A stretch of DNA of 64,000 nucleotides from Trueperella abortisuis (lineage in GTDB: Bacteria; Actinomycetota; Actinomycetes; Actinomycetales; Actinomycetaceae). The notes beneath the pieces are model-generated. The model saw nothing but the letters and a program-made list of their open reading frames with translations, was not told where the DNA came from and made no database searches. The stretch spans positions 1,364,001 to 1,428,000 of the forward strand of contig NZ_JAUSQL010000001.1 of assembly GCF_030811095.1 (NCBI RefSeq), in the 5' to 3' direction. Positions 51,176-59,881 of the stretch are shown piece after piece (the first letter of the stretch is position 1; each line of letters begins with the position of its first letter). The position numbers were made by a program, and so were the translations under genes.

Positions 51176-52711
51176 TCAACTCCTATGGAACATCTTGAGC
51201 ATGCGCTCTGTGACGAGGAATCCACCAAAGATGTTGATGGAGGCCACAGCGGTGGCGATGAAGGCCAGGATCTGCACGGCGACGTTGCTCGATCCGACCT
51301 GGAGCAGCGCGCCGACCACGATGATGCCCGAGATCGCGTTTGTCACGGACATGAGCGGGGTGTGGAGCGCATGGGTGACCGCGGTGATGACGTAGAAGCC
51401 GATCACGACGGCGAGGGCAAAGACCATGAAGTGGGTGGTTGAGCCGGGAGGCGCGGATGCGATGAGCCATATGAATAGCGCGCCGGCGGCTAACTTCCAC
51501 CAGTGCTTGGCGATCCAGGATTTCTCCTTCGCTGGCTCGACCGGTTCGGGCTGCGCCTTGGCGGGCGCGGGCGCCGGCGCCGGGGAGGCCGAAACCTTGA
51601 CGGGCGGCGGCGGGAACATGACCTGGTCATCGAGAGTGACGAGCATCTGGCGAACGATCTCGTCGTCGAGATCGAGGTGGAGCAGGCCATCCTTCTCCGG
51701 CGTCGTGAGCTTGAAGAAGTTGAAGATGTTCTGCCCGTACAGCTGCGAGGACTGGCCCGGCAGGCGGGCGGCGAGCTCGGTGTAGCCGATGATGGTCACG
51801 CCGTTGTCTGTAACCACCACCTCGTCCGGGGCCGAGCCGACCACGTTGCCTCCATTTGCGGCGCCCATGTCGACGACGACGGAGCCCGGCTTCATACCTG
51901 CGACCGCCTCCTCCGTGAGTAGCACGGGTGAGCGACGCCCAGGGATCGCGGCGGTGGTGATGACGATGTCGGCAGCGGCGGCCTGTTCGGCGTACAGCCT
52001 TTCGGCTGCGAGGGCCTGCTCCTGCCCCATCTCCTTTGCATACCCGTCGGTGGATTCCTGGGCGGCGACGGGGATGGCGACGAAGCTGGCGCCCATGGAT
52101 TCAACCTGTTCGGCAGTCTCGGGACGGACGTCGGTGGCCTTGACGATCGCGCCCATCGAGTTCGCGGTGCCGATCGCGGCTAGGCCGGCAACTCCCGCGC
52201 CGATGACGTAAACGTTCGCGGGGGCCACTTTGCCGGCGGCTGTCACCTGGCCGGAAAAGAGTCGGCCGAAGTGGTGGGCCGCCTCGATCACCGCGCGGTA
52301 ACCGGCCACGTTGGCCAGCGAGGACAGCACGTCCATGGATTGGGCGCGTGAGATACGCGGAACCATGTCCATTGCCAGGCCGGTGATCCCCCGGCTGGAG
52401 AGGGCGTCCAGAATCTCGGGGTGGCGCCCAGGCGCCATGCGCGCGATGAGGGTCGCGCCGCGTCTCATGAGGTCGAGTCTGTCGGGGCCGGGCGCGTCGA
52501 GAGCGGTGACGATGTCGGCCGCCCACGCCTCCTGTGTGCTGACAATCCGCGCCCCCGCGCTCTCATACAGCGAATCGGGCAAGCTCGCTTGAGCTCCGGC
52601 GCCGTGCTCGACGAGCACCTCATAGCCCAGCTTGATCAGCTTTCCCACTGTATCGGGAGTCGCGGCGACCAGAGTCTGATCCCCAGGCTCCCGTGGTACA
52701 CCAATGCGCAA
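51176..52711 (-). CDS. pntA: NAD(P) transhydrogenase alpha subunit
   Basis: 511-aa E. coli-type alpha subunit with the NAD(H)-binding dI domain (about 1-380) fused to a C-terminal membrane part of about four helices (410-511). Marks are [21 protein letters not shown] (read in parts), [20 protein letters not shown], a Pro/Ala linker near 385 and [17 protein letters not shown] chose TTG 52711 ([10 protein letters not shown]), with AAAGGAG 5 nt upstream; the GTG at 52717 overlaps that site. It begins the pntAB operon. Confidence 0.94.
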   Translation of the reverse strand: MRIGVPREPGDQTLVAATPDTVGKLIKLGYEVLVEHGAGAQASLPDSLYESAGARIVSTQEAWAADIVTALDAPGPDRLDLMRRGATLIARMAPGRHPEILDALSSRGITGLAMDMVPRISRAQSMDVLSSLANVAGYRAVIEAAHHFGRLFSGQVTAAGKVAPANVYVIGAGVAGLAAIGTANSMGAIVKATDVRPETAEQVESMGASFVAIPVAAQESTDGYAKEMGQEQALAAERLYAEQAAAADIVITTAAIPGRRSPVLLTEEAVAGMKPGSVVVDMGAANGGNVVGSAPDEVVVTDNGVTIIGYTELAARLPGQSSQLYGQNIFNFFKLTTPEKDGLLHLDLDDEIVRQMLVTLDDQVMFPPPPVKVSASPAPAPAPAKAQPEPVEPAKEKSWIAKHWWKLAAGALFIWLIASAPPGSTTHFMVFALAVVIGFYVITAVTHALHTPLMSVTNAISGIIVVGALLQVGSSNVAVQILAFIATAVASINIFGGFLVTERMLKMFHRS

Positions 52712-52810
52712 CTTCACTCCTTTGTTCGTTTTGCATCAAACTCTCTCAGCATATCCCGCGAGAGGACCGCCCGCGCCGAATTCTTTCCATTGGCGAAGGG
52801 CCCAGCCGCC

Positions 52811-53764
52811 TCAGCTGCGCAGGGCGCAGATGGTGACGATGGCCCGCTCGAGAGCATACTCCGGATCCCGTGAGAGCCCCTTGACCTCGGCATCCGCCGT
52901 GGCGATCGCCTGGATTGCCTCCGCTAGACGCTGGCCGGACCATCCGCGCAGATCCTGTTTGGCGCGGCTGGCCTGCCAGTTGTTCATCTTGGGTGTGGGC
53001 CGGCCTTTGGCCGAGCGCACCCCAAGCACCTGCGCCATCGCTCGTAGCTTCGTCGCGATCGCGCCGACGATGGCGACGGGCGAGTTACCGGTGGCGATCG
53101 CGTGCCGGGAGAGCTCCACGGCCTTGCCAGCGCGGCCAGCCACGACGGCGTCGGCGACGTTGAAGGCCGTGGCCTCCACCCGGCCAGCGAAGTAGGTGTG
53201 GACGTCGTCTTCGGTGATTGTGCCTTCGACGTCGCTCATGAGCTGGCTGACGGCGGACAGTAGTTCACGCAGGTCGGAGCCGAGTGCGGCGACGATGGCG
53301 TCCACCGCGTCGGCAGTCATCTTTCGGCCTGCCTCCCGCACGTCCTGGACCACGATCTTCGCCTTGTCGTTGGGGTATTTGACCTTGTCGAAGGAGTAGG
53401 TGGGAACCTTTCCCTTGAGCGCGTCAAGCACCTTCTTGCCGCGCTGGCCGCCGTTGTGACGCAGTACGAGCACCGAGTCCGGCTCAGGTGCCCGGGCGTA
53501 GGCAATAAGCTCCTCTTGGAAGGGCGCATTGACCTGTTCGAGGTTCGCCACGAAAATCGCGCGCGGTTCCCCAAACAGCGAGGGTGTGAGCATCGCCTCG
53601 AGCTGGCCGCTGACGTACTGCGAGGCGTCGATCTCCACGATATCCGTGTTCGGGTCCGCCGCCCGTAGCTGGCGGCGAAGGGAGGCGACTGCGCGGTCGC
53701 CGAGCACGGGCTCGCCGGAGGTGATGAGCACGATGGGTGCGAGTGTGACTGCCATGCGTGCCAT
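52811..53764 (-). CDS. holA: DNA polymerase III delta subunit
   Basis: 317-aa clamp-loader subunit that opens the beta clamp. The N-terminal AAA+-like domain has PIVLITSGEPVLGDRAV, but as usual for delta no working Walker A is present. DVVEIDASQ-like strand (here DIVEIDASQYVSGQL), then AGRVEATAFNVADAVVAG in the C-terminal collar region. The ATG at 53764 shares a base with the comEC stop (TAATG). Last gene of comEA-comEC-holA, the order found in many bacteria. Confidence 0.9.
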   Translation of the reverse strand: MARMAVTLAPIVLITSGEPVLGDRAVASLRRQLRAADPNTDIVEIDASQYVSGQLEAMLTPSLFGEPRAIFVANLEQVNAPFQEELIAYARAPEPDSVLVLRHNGGQRGKKVLDALKGKVPTYSFDKVKYPNDKAKIVVQDVREAGRKMTADAVDAIVAALGSDLRELLSAVSQLMSDVEGTITEDDVHTYFAGRVEATAFNVADAVVAGRAGKAVELSRHAIATGNSPVAIVGAIATKLRAMAQVLGVRSAKGRPTPKMNNWQASRAKQDLRGWSGQRLAEAIQAIATADAEVKGLSRDPEYALERAIVTICALRS

Positions 53765-55917
53765 TATTCCACGTCCATCCGACATCCTGAGGCGACCTCC
53801 GCGGCACGCAATACGATCGGCCCGCACAGGTCGGTGCGCACCTGGATTGGGGCGTGCCAAATCTGGAGGGCCTCGCGCGTGGGGTGGCCGTACGTGTTGT
53901 CCTTGCCCACCGAGAAGATCGTCACCGCCGCTCTCACCTGTTCGGCCAGCTCTCGGCTTTGGTCGCGCGCCCCGTGATGGCCGGCGACGACGACGTCGAT
54001 ATCTTCCACCTCTGAGCGTAGGGCCAGCTGGCGTTCACCTGGTGCGTCAGCGAGGATGAGGATGCGGTGGGATGGCGTTGTCATCTCCACCACCAGGGAG
54101 TCCGCGTTCGTCGAATCGTCGGTGCCGATAACCGAGCGCGGGCCGACCACCCTGATCCCACCCGCGCTCTGGCCGTAGCCGACCGGCCGGTGCTCGATCC
54201 CCCGCCGATCCAGCAAATCGAGCGCCCAGGAAGAGTTGTAAACGTGGTACAGGTTGGACGAGTACCACACCTCGCCCACCTCCGCCGCGTCGAGCACGTC
54301 CTTGAGCCCGCGCACGTGGTCGGCGTCGAAGTGGCTGATGATGAGCAGATCGATGCGGGTTACCCCGGCGAGCTGGAGGCAAGCAGGGATGTTCGCGCCC
54401 TCGGGCCCGACGTCGACCAGCACCACCCCGGCCTGCGTACGACCGAGAAAGGCCGAGCCCTGCCCCACGTCGCACTGGATTGCTTCCCAGTCCCCCGCCC
54501 CGCGCTGCGGGACCAGCCCGGAGACGATGGCGGCGAAGGCGAGGACGGCAGCCGCACCAAGGATGACCCGCACTCCCCCGAATGCCAGGCCCAACAGCAG
54601 CGCGATGAGGAAGACGAGGTTGGCGGCGAGCACCGCGAAGGTGGGCAGGCTTGAGCCGGGCAGAGCGATGAGCAGGGAGGTCACCTTCGCCATCCACCAC
54701 GTGCACGCCTCGCATGCGCGCAGGATCGGCGCGGCCAGCCACGGAGCCACGGGCAGAAGGAGCGCGCCCACCATGCCGCCGATCGTCAACGGCGCGACAA
54801 CTGGCGCGACCAGGGCGTTGGCAAGGATCCCCCACATCGAGGCGCGCTCCTGGATGGCCAGCAGCGGTGGGGCTGTGGCGATGGCGGCGATGAGAGAGAT
54901 GGAGACGACGTCGGCGATGGGTCCGGGCAGGTGCTCGGCGAGGCGGCGTTGCAACGGGTAGGAGAAAACGATGATCGCAAGCGTGGCGAGCGCAGAAAGC
55001 TGGAAGCCGAGGCTGCGCGCAAGCTCGAGGTCAAGCAGGCTGACGCCGATGATGGTCGCGCTGAGCAGCGGCAGCGCGTTGCTTCGGCGACGTAGCGCTA
55101 TCGCGACGCACATGAGCACGCCCATGTATCCCGCCCGCAGCACGGAAGCCTCCGGGCCAACCAGCTCCACCAGCCCCGCCAGGCTCACCAGAGCAAGCAT
55201 GCCGGCCATAAGAGGACGACGCCGCCCGACCGCGCCAAGCACCACCGCGATCGCCAGGGAGACGTGGGCGCCAGAAACCGCCGTCAGGTGGGAAAGGCTG
55301 AGCACCCGCATCTGCTCGCTCACGTGCTGAGGCAGGCCGGTGTCGTCCCCGACCACGACGCCGGGGATCAGCTGGGCGTGCCAGGGCCGATCCGCGACGG
55401 CCTCACGGAGGAGGGATCGCAAGCGCCCGGTGGCGGGCGTGGAGAGGACCTCGATGGAGGCGGCCTCGAGCCCGTCTGCCGACATCCTGCCACGCGCCAC
55501 AAAACGGGTACCGCGCTCAAGGCGCTCGCCCTCCCAACGCAGGTAGAGGATGGCCTGCGAGCTCATTGTAGGCCCGCTCGGCTTCCCCGGTTCCCACCTC
55601 GCGACCGTCTCGATCCGCGCCATGACGCCGTAACGCCCGCCGGAGGCCTTCGGATGACGCTCGATCGTTCCGCTGACCTGAACATCCTCGCCTATCACGC
55701 GCCTGACGGCGTCGGACTCGCGCACCAGCGCGTCCGCTGTGCCACACATCGAGGCGGCGATCAGCGCTACCCCGACGATTGTGGCGAACCAGTTCCTGCG
55801 CAGCGTGCCGGCCAGCGTGACGAGGAGGGCGGCAAGTCCGAGGACAAGGTAGTCGGGCGCGAGGATCGCCATCGCCCACACCACCCCCGCGGGCACGAGC
55901 AAGCGGAAGTCTTGCAT
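53764..55917 (-). CDS. comEC: ComEC/Rec2-family DNA-uptake channel protein
   Basis: 717 aa. N-terminal membrane helices and a soluble OB-like DUF4131 region come first (about 30-190). The Competence domain follows, with about eight helices (190-460), including LSHLTAVSGAHVSLAIAVV. Last is a metallo-beta-lactamase domain (about 480-700) with SHFDADHVRGLKDVL (HxDxDH) and VVAGHHGARDQS. In competent bacteria it carries single-stranded DNA across the membrane. Overlaps comEA by one base. Competence of this host is not shown. Confidence 0.92.
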   Translation of the reverse strand: MQDFRLLVPAGVVWAMAILAPDYLVLGLAALLVTLAGTLRRNWFATIVGVALIAASMCGTADALVRESDAVRRVIGEDVQVSGTIERHPKASGGRYGVMARIETVARWEPGKPSGPTMSSQAILYLRWEGERLERGTRFVARGRMSADGLEAASIEVLSTPATGRLRSLLREAVADRPWHAQLIPGVVVGDDTGLPQHVSEQMRVLSLSHLTAVSGAHVSLAIAVVLGAVGRRRPLMAGMLALVSLAGLVELVGPEASVLRAGYMGVLMCVAIALRRRSNALPLLSATIIGVSLLDLELARSLGFQLSALATLAIIVFSYPLQRRLAEHLPGPIADVVSISLIAAIATAPPLLAIQERASMWGILANALVAPVVAPLTIGGMVGALLLPVAPWLAAPILRACEACTWWMAKVTSLLIALPGSSLPTFAVLAANLVFLIALLLGLAFGGVRVILGAAAVLAFAAIVSGLVPQRGAGDWEAIQCDVGQGSAFLGRTQAGVVLVDVGPEGANIPACLQLAGVTRIDLLIISHFDADHVRGLKDVLDAAEVGEVWYSSNLYHVYNSSWALDLLDRRGIEHRPVGYGQSAGGIRVVGPRSVIGTDDSTNADSLVVEMTTPSHRILILADAPGERQLALRSEVEDIDVVVAGHHGARDQSRELAEQVRAAVTIFSVGKDNTYGHPTREALQIWHAPIQVRTDLCGPIVLRAAEVASGCRMDVE

Positions 55918-56789
55918 CAGACGCGCACGTGCTCGCGAAGCCGCTCGAAGGTCTTCGGGCCGATGCCGCGGACCTCGACCAGCTGGTCGATGGAGGTGAA
56001 AGCGCCGTTTTCCGTGCGCCAGTCGATGATGGCCTGCGCGGTGACCGGCCCCACCCCCGGAATTGCCTCCAGCCCCGCCTGGTCGGCGGTGTTGATATTG
56101 ACCTTCCCATCGTCCCCGCCCGTCGTGGCTCCTGCACCGGCTCCTGCACCGGCTCCCGCATCGGTGACGTCGAAGGCTTCCCCGAGCGCTGGCACATGGA
56201 TATGTACGCCGTCACTGATCGGCTCGGCAAGGTTGATGCGTGCCAGGTCCGCCTCATCGGTGGGTCCGCCGGCGGCCTGGACCGCGTCCGTCACGCGCGC
56301 GGGGGCGGGCAAGGTGACGACCCCAGGCGCGCTGACCTGCCCCGACACGTGTACGACGATCGCCTCCGGGTTCGCGCCCGGCGAGTCGGAAGGCCCGGAG
56401 GGCGTGGCGGCGCTCGCGGAATCGGCGCCGGGCTGACCGCCCGCGCCGTCTCCATTGCCCGACTCCGCTTCCCCGTCCGTGGAACGCCCGCCTGCCTCGA
56501 GGCGAGGGGCGCTCGTCTCGCTTACCGGCGCAATCGCGGCCACCTCGGTCGAGCGTCCGCTAAGCGCGCCGATCACCCCCGACAGCGCGAGGACAAGCAA
56601 TAAGACCGCGGCGAGTCGTAGCGAGTTCCCGTCAAGGACAAAGCGGCGCTTCTTGGCGTGGCTGGTCAGTGCCCCGACGTCGTCGCCGGCGCCGACGCGC
56701 ATCGCGGTGCGGGCAAAGCCTTCCACCCTCCCCCAGTCGGTTTCGCGCGACTGGCGGGAGGTGGGGCGGCGGGGAGGCAGTGTGGTCAT
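55917..56789 (-). CDS. comEA: ComEA-family DNA-binding protein
   Basis: 290 aa. A cytoplasmic N-terminal stretch of about 65 residues and one transmembrane helix (SLRLAAVLLLVLALSGVIGAL) come first. A Gly/Asp/Ser-rich linker and an SLBB domain (VVHVSGQVSAPGVVTLP) follow, then a (AG)n spacer coded by a 12-bp tandem repeat and a C-terminal helix-hairpin-helix pair (VNINTADQAGLEAIPGVGPV, VRGIGPKTFERL). Start ATG 56789 lies 6 nt after CATAAT. Expected to bind incoming DNA outside the membrane for ComEC. Confidence 0.92.
   Translation of the reverse strand: MTTLPPRRPTSRQSRETDWGRVEGFARTAMRVGAGDDVGALTSHAKKRRFVLDGNSLRLAAVLLLVLALSGVIGALSGRSTEVAAIAPVSETSAPRLEAGGRSTDGEAESGNGDGAGGQPGADSASAATPSGPSDSPGANPEAIVVHVSGQVSAPGVVTLPAPARVTDAVQAAGGPTDEADLARINLAEPISDGVHIHVPALGEAFDVTDAGAGAGAGAGATTGGDDGKVNINTADQAGLEAIPGVGPVTAQAIIDWRTENGAFTSIDQLVEVRGIGPKTFERLREHVRV
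56127..56162 (-). repeat. 12-bp tandem repeat (3 copies) in comEA
   Basis: GGCTCCTGCACC twice and a third copy with two changes (GGCTCCCGCATC), plus strand, 56127-56162. It encodes the Ala-Gly spacer before the helix-hairpin-helix domain. The unit is a multiple of three, so copy-number change would only alter linker length. Confidence 0.75.
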
Positions 56790-56795
56790 GGAGCC

Positions 56796-56801
56796 ATTAT
56801 G
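56796..56801 (-). promoter_or_regulatory. comEA -10 box, leaderless type
   Basis: CATAAT on the minus strand, then GGCTCC and ATG (56789). It lies in the 129-bp divergent gap shared with the DUF853 gene. Confidence 0.4.
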
Positions 56802-56906
56802 TGTGCTCGGCCCGGGCAGCCTCGTCGTCTGGAAGGCAAAACCGGGCTCTGCCTCCCGCGAGCCTGATTGTGGAAAATGATTCACCCGAACGGCTCGACC
56901 TGCCCG

Positions 56907-56912
56907 TAGACT
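56907..56912 (+). promoter_or_regulatory. -10 box of the DUF853 ATPase gene, leaderless type
   Basis: TAGACT, then AGCCTC and ATG (56919), 6-nt spacing; no Shine-Dalgarno is present. Confidence 0.45.
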
Positions 56913-56918
56913 AGCCTC

Positions 56919-58796
56919 ATGAACGATGAGATCCTCCGTTTGCAGGCCGAGGCGCTCGAGGCCGAGGCGCAGGCCGCCGCGGCAAAAGCGGCCGCGGCCA
57001 AGGCCCGTCTCGAGGCGGCCCTCGCCGCCCAGACCACCGACCACTCCACGACGACGCCACCCGAGGCCACCACCGCCGCCCAGCCCGCCGAGGGCGGTCA
57101 AGGCGCCGCGGCTCCCACCGCCAAAACCGAGCCCGCCACCGCGCAGACCGAACCCGCGGCCTCCGACTACGAGCAGACCGTCAGGGCAGGCTACGCCTTC
57201 GAGGGCCCGACGATGACGGTGGGCACCTACATGGAAGATGGCGAGCCGCGCCCCGCAACCCGGGTCAGCTTGCCGCTGGGGATGCTCAACCGCCACGGCC
57301 TCATCGCGGGCGCCACCGGCACCGGCAAGACCCGCACGCTCCAGCTTTTTGCCGAGGGCCTGTCGGCCAACGGCGTTCCCTGCTTCGTCACCGACATCAA
57401 GGGCGACCTCACCGGCCTACTCCAGCCCGGCCCGGCGTCTGAGAAGCTGAGCGCACGCACGGCCGAGCAGGGCCAGGACTGGGCGGCGGCCTCGTTCCCC
57501 ACCGAGCTGTACACGCTGGGCGGAGAGGGGAACGGCACCCCCATCCGCACCACCATCTCCGACTTCGGCCCGATCCTACTGGCGAGGGTTCTGGGCCTAA
57601 ACGAAACCCAGGAATCGGCGCTCTCCCTCATCTTCCACTGGGCGGACACGAACCAGCTCGCCCTCATCGACATCAGTGACCTTCGTGCCGTCATCTCCTA
57701 CCTCACCTCGGAGTCTGGTAAAGAGGAGCTTAAGTCAATCGGAGGCCTTGCGCCGGCCACCGCGGGCGTCATCTTGCGTAACGTGGCCGAGCTGGAGGCC
57801 CAGGGAGGGGCCATGTTCTTCGGCGAGCCGGCCTTCAGCGTCGCCGAGTTCATGAAAACCGACGACGGCCGCGGCGTCATCTCAGCCCTCGAGTTGCCCG
57901 ACGTCCAGTCCCGGCCCGAATTGTTCTCCACCTTCCTCATGTGGCTCCTCGCCGAGCTCTTCCAGGAGTTGCCCGAGGTGGGCGACCCGGACAAGCCCAA
58001 GCTCGTCTTCTTCTTCGACGAGGCTCACCTCCTCTTTGACGGCGCGTCGAAGGAGTTCTCGCGTCAGGTGGTTCAGACGGTGCGCCTCATCCGCTCCAAG
58101 GGCGTGGGCGTCATCTTCATCACCCAGACTCCGAAGGACATCCCGGCCGACGTGCTCGCCCAGCTCGGCTCGAAGGTCCAGCACGCCCTGCGCGCCCACA
58201 CGCCCGCCGAAGCGAAGAAGCTACGCGAGACGGTGGCGACCTTCCCCACCTCCCCGCTCGACCTAGAGCAGATCCTGCCCAGCCTCGGCACGGGCGAGGC
58301 GATCGTGACCATCCTCGACAAGAAGGGCCGCCCCAGCCCCGTCGCCCCGGTGCGGATTTGGGCGCCGGCCGCCGTCATGGGTCCTGCCTCCGCGCAGGCT
58401 ATCGACGACGCGCTGCGCAACTCTCCCACGCTCGCCCGGTACAAGGACCCCATCGACCCCGAGTCGGCCTTCGAGCTGCTGGAGAAGCGGATGGCCGCGG
58501 AAGCCGCCGCCCGCGACGAGGCCGAGCGTCAGGCCAAGGCCGCCCAGGAGGCGGCCAAACTGGAGGCCGAGCGCAAGAAGGAGCTCGACCGCCAGGCACG
58601 TGAACTGGAAAAACAGGTGGAGCGCGAGCGCCGGGAGGCGCAGAAGGAAGCCGAGCGCCGCCGCCGGGATGCCGAGGCGGAAGAACAGCGGCGCGTCAGG
58701 CGCCGGGAGGCCACCGTCGATCAGGTGGTGCGCGCCGCCGGCCGCACGCTGACCCGCGAGATCACGCGCGCGATCTTCGGCACCCGGCGGCGCTAG
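56919..58796 (+). CDS. HerA/DUF853-type P-loop ATPase with coiled-coil ends
   Basis: 625 aa. An Ala/Glu helical N-terminus and Ala/Pro/Thr linker (1-90) precede the ATPase core: Walker A GATGTGKTRTLQ near 133, TDIKGDLTGL, and Walker B KLVFFFDEAHLLFDGA near 370. The sensor-like FITQTPKDIP follows. A C-terminal Lys/Glu/Arg coiled coil (about 525-605) ends in a basic tail. DUF853 proteins relate to HerA/FtsK DNA-translocating ATPases; their function is not established. It is divergent from comEA, in its own unit. Confidence 0.87.
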   Translation: MNDEILRLQAEALEAEAQAAAAKAAAAKARLEAALAAQTTDHSTTTPPEATTAAQPAEGGQGAAAPTAKTEPATAQTEPAASDYEQTVRAGYAFEGPTMTVGTYMEDGEPRPATRVSLPLGMLNRHGLIAGATGTGKTRTLQLFAEGLSANGVPCFVTDIKGDLTGLLQPGPASEKLSARTAEQGQDWAAASFPTELYTLGGEGNGTPIRTTISDFGPILLARVLGLNETQESALSLIFHWADTNQLALIDISDLRAVISYLTSESGKEELKSIGGLAPATAGVILRNVAELEAQGGAMFFGEPAFSVAEFMKTDDGRGVISALELPDVQSRPELFSTFLMWLLAELFQELPEVGDPDKPKLVFFFDEAHLLFDGASKEFSRQVVQTVRLIRSKGVGVIFITQTPKDIPADVLAQLGSKVQHALRAHTPAEAKKLRETVATFPTSPLDLEQILPSLGTGEAIVTILDKKGRPSPVAPVRIWAPAAVMGPASAQAIDDALRNSPTLARYKDPIDPESAFELLEKRMAAEAAARDEAERQAKAAQEAAKLEAERKKELDRQARELEKQVERERREAQKEAERRRRDAEAEEQRRVRRREATVDQVVRAAGRTLTREITRAIFGTRRR

Positions 58797-58835
58797 GACG
58801 CCGCCCGGCGCCGGGGTTTCCGCGTCGGGCGCGGG

Positions 58836-59795
58836 CTAACGGCGGAAGGTCAGAGTCGCCGTCATCTGCCGCGACTGGCCCGGCTCGACGCGGACGGAGC
58901 CGACGGCGTCGGGCCGGTTGAACGAATCGGCGACGGCCGACATGGGAGCCAGGGCGATGGCCTTGCGAGGGTCACGCTCCAGGCCGTCGCCCGTGTCGAT
59001 ATGAACGACAGCGGCCTCGCCGGGCTCCTGCGTCAGCTCCACCGAGGCGTTGGTCGACGGGGAAACCACCCGGGTGCATACCACGCCGTAGTTATCGGGG
59101 ACGAGGCCACGGTAGTAGTCATCAAGGGAGCGAGATCCTAGGTAGCCGATGGCCACCGGCGTGTTGACACCGCCATAGGCGGACTCGCCGGGAAGCGGAA
59201 CGCCACGGCGGTCGGTGAGGATCTTCGTTCGCGCCGGGATAGACAGACCCAGGTTCGATACGCTCTCCATGCCCGGCAAGACGAAGTAGGGGTGCCAGCC
59301 CACCGTGATCGGCGCCGGCGCGGCGGAGAGGTTCTTTGCCTCCAGCGTGATCGAAAGGTGCTCCGCGCCGTCGGCGCCCGAGTCAAGCGAGAAGTGGACG
59401 CTGACCTGGCACTTCCACGGGTAGGAATCGCACGGCTCAATCACCGTCTCCATCGAGAGGGTGGTGCCGGCGGAAACCACGTGGAAGTCTTGCAGGTAGG
59501 CGAGCGAGTAGGCCCGCACGGCGTCGTCGACCGTGATGTCACGCCCGTCGAAGGTGTAGGTGGCGTCGGCGATCGGGCCCGCCCACGGTGCAAGGATCAT
59601 GGCCCGCGCGCCGGCGCCGGCCTCCAGCTCTTGGCGCGTTTCGTGGGCGGCAAGCAACTCGAGGCCAGGTTCCGGCTGCCACGACAACAGGGTCGCGCCC
59701 CGCTCCGAGACGACGGCGCGCGCGCCGGTGGGCGAGACGATCTCCCACGCAGGATGCCCCAACCTGTCGACCTTCACGATGTCAGTAGCTGCCAT
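58836..59795 (-). CDS. Aldose 1-epimerase / hexose-6-phosphate mutarotase family protein
   Basis: 319-aa galactose-mutarotase-like beta-sandwich. GATLLSWQPEPG at the N-terminus, ILAPWAGPIADATYTFDG, the catalytic His in ITVGWHPYFVLPG and the late Glu region fit the YeaD/aldose-epimerase group. ATG at 59795 has AAAGG upstream by 7 nt. It follows leuS by 86 bp with a possible TACAGT -10 in between. Whether the sugar is phosphorylated cannot be told. Confidence 0.85.
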   Translation of the reverse strand: MAATDIVKVDRLGHPAWEIVSPTGARAVVSERGATLLSWQPEPGLELLAAHETRQELEAGAGARAMILAPWAGPIADATYTFDGRDITVDDAVRAYSLAYLQDFHVVSAGTTLSMETVIEPCDSYPWKCQVSVHFSLDSGADGAEHLSITLEAKNLSAAPAPITVGWHPYFVLPGMESVSNLGLSIPARTKILTDRRGVPLPGESAYGGVNTPVAIGYLGSRSLDDYYRGLVPDNYGVVCTRVVSPSTNASVELTQEPGEAAVVHIDTGDGLERDPRKAIALAPMSAVADSFNRPDAVGSVRVEPGQSRQMTATLTFRR

Positions 59796-59881
59796 CACAC
59801 ACCTTTCTTCCCCGCTCACTGTAACGGGTCGACGTCGGCTTTGCAGGCCGGATTCCAGCAGCTGGACTCGCCAACCGACAA

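Noticed and set aside
58804-58815. 12-bp palindrome CCCGGCGCCGGG between the DUF853 and epimerase genes
   Set aside because: It has no loop, so it cannot form a normal terminator hairpin, and such G:C palindromes are frequent at this base composition.
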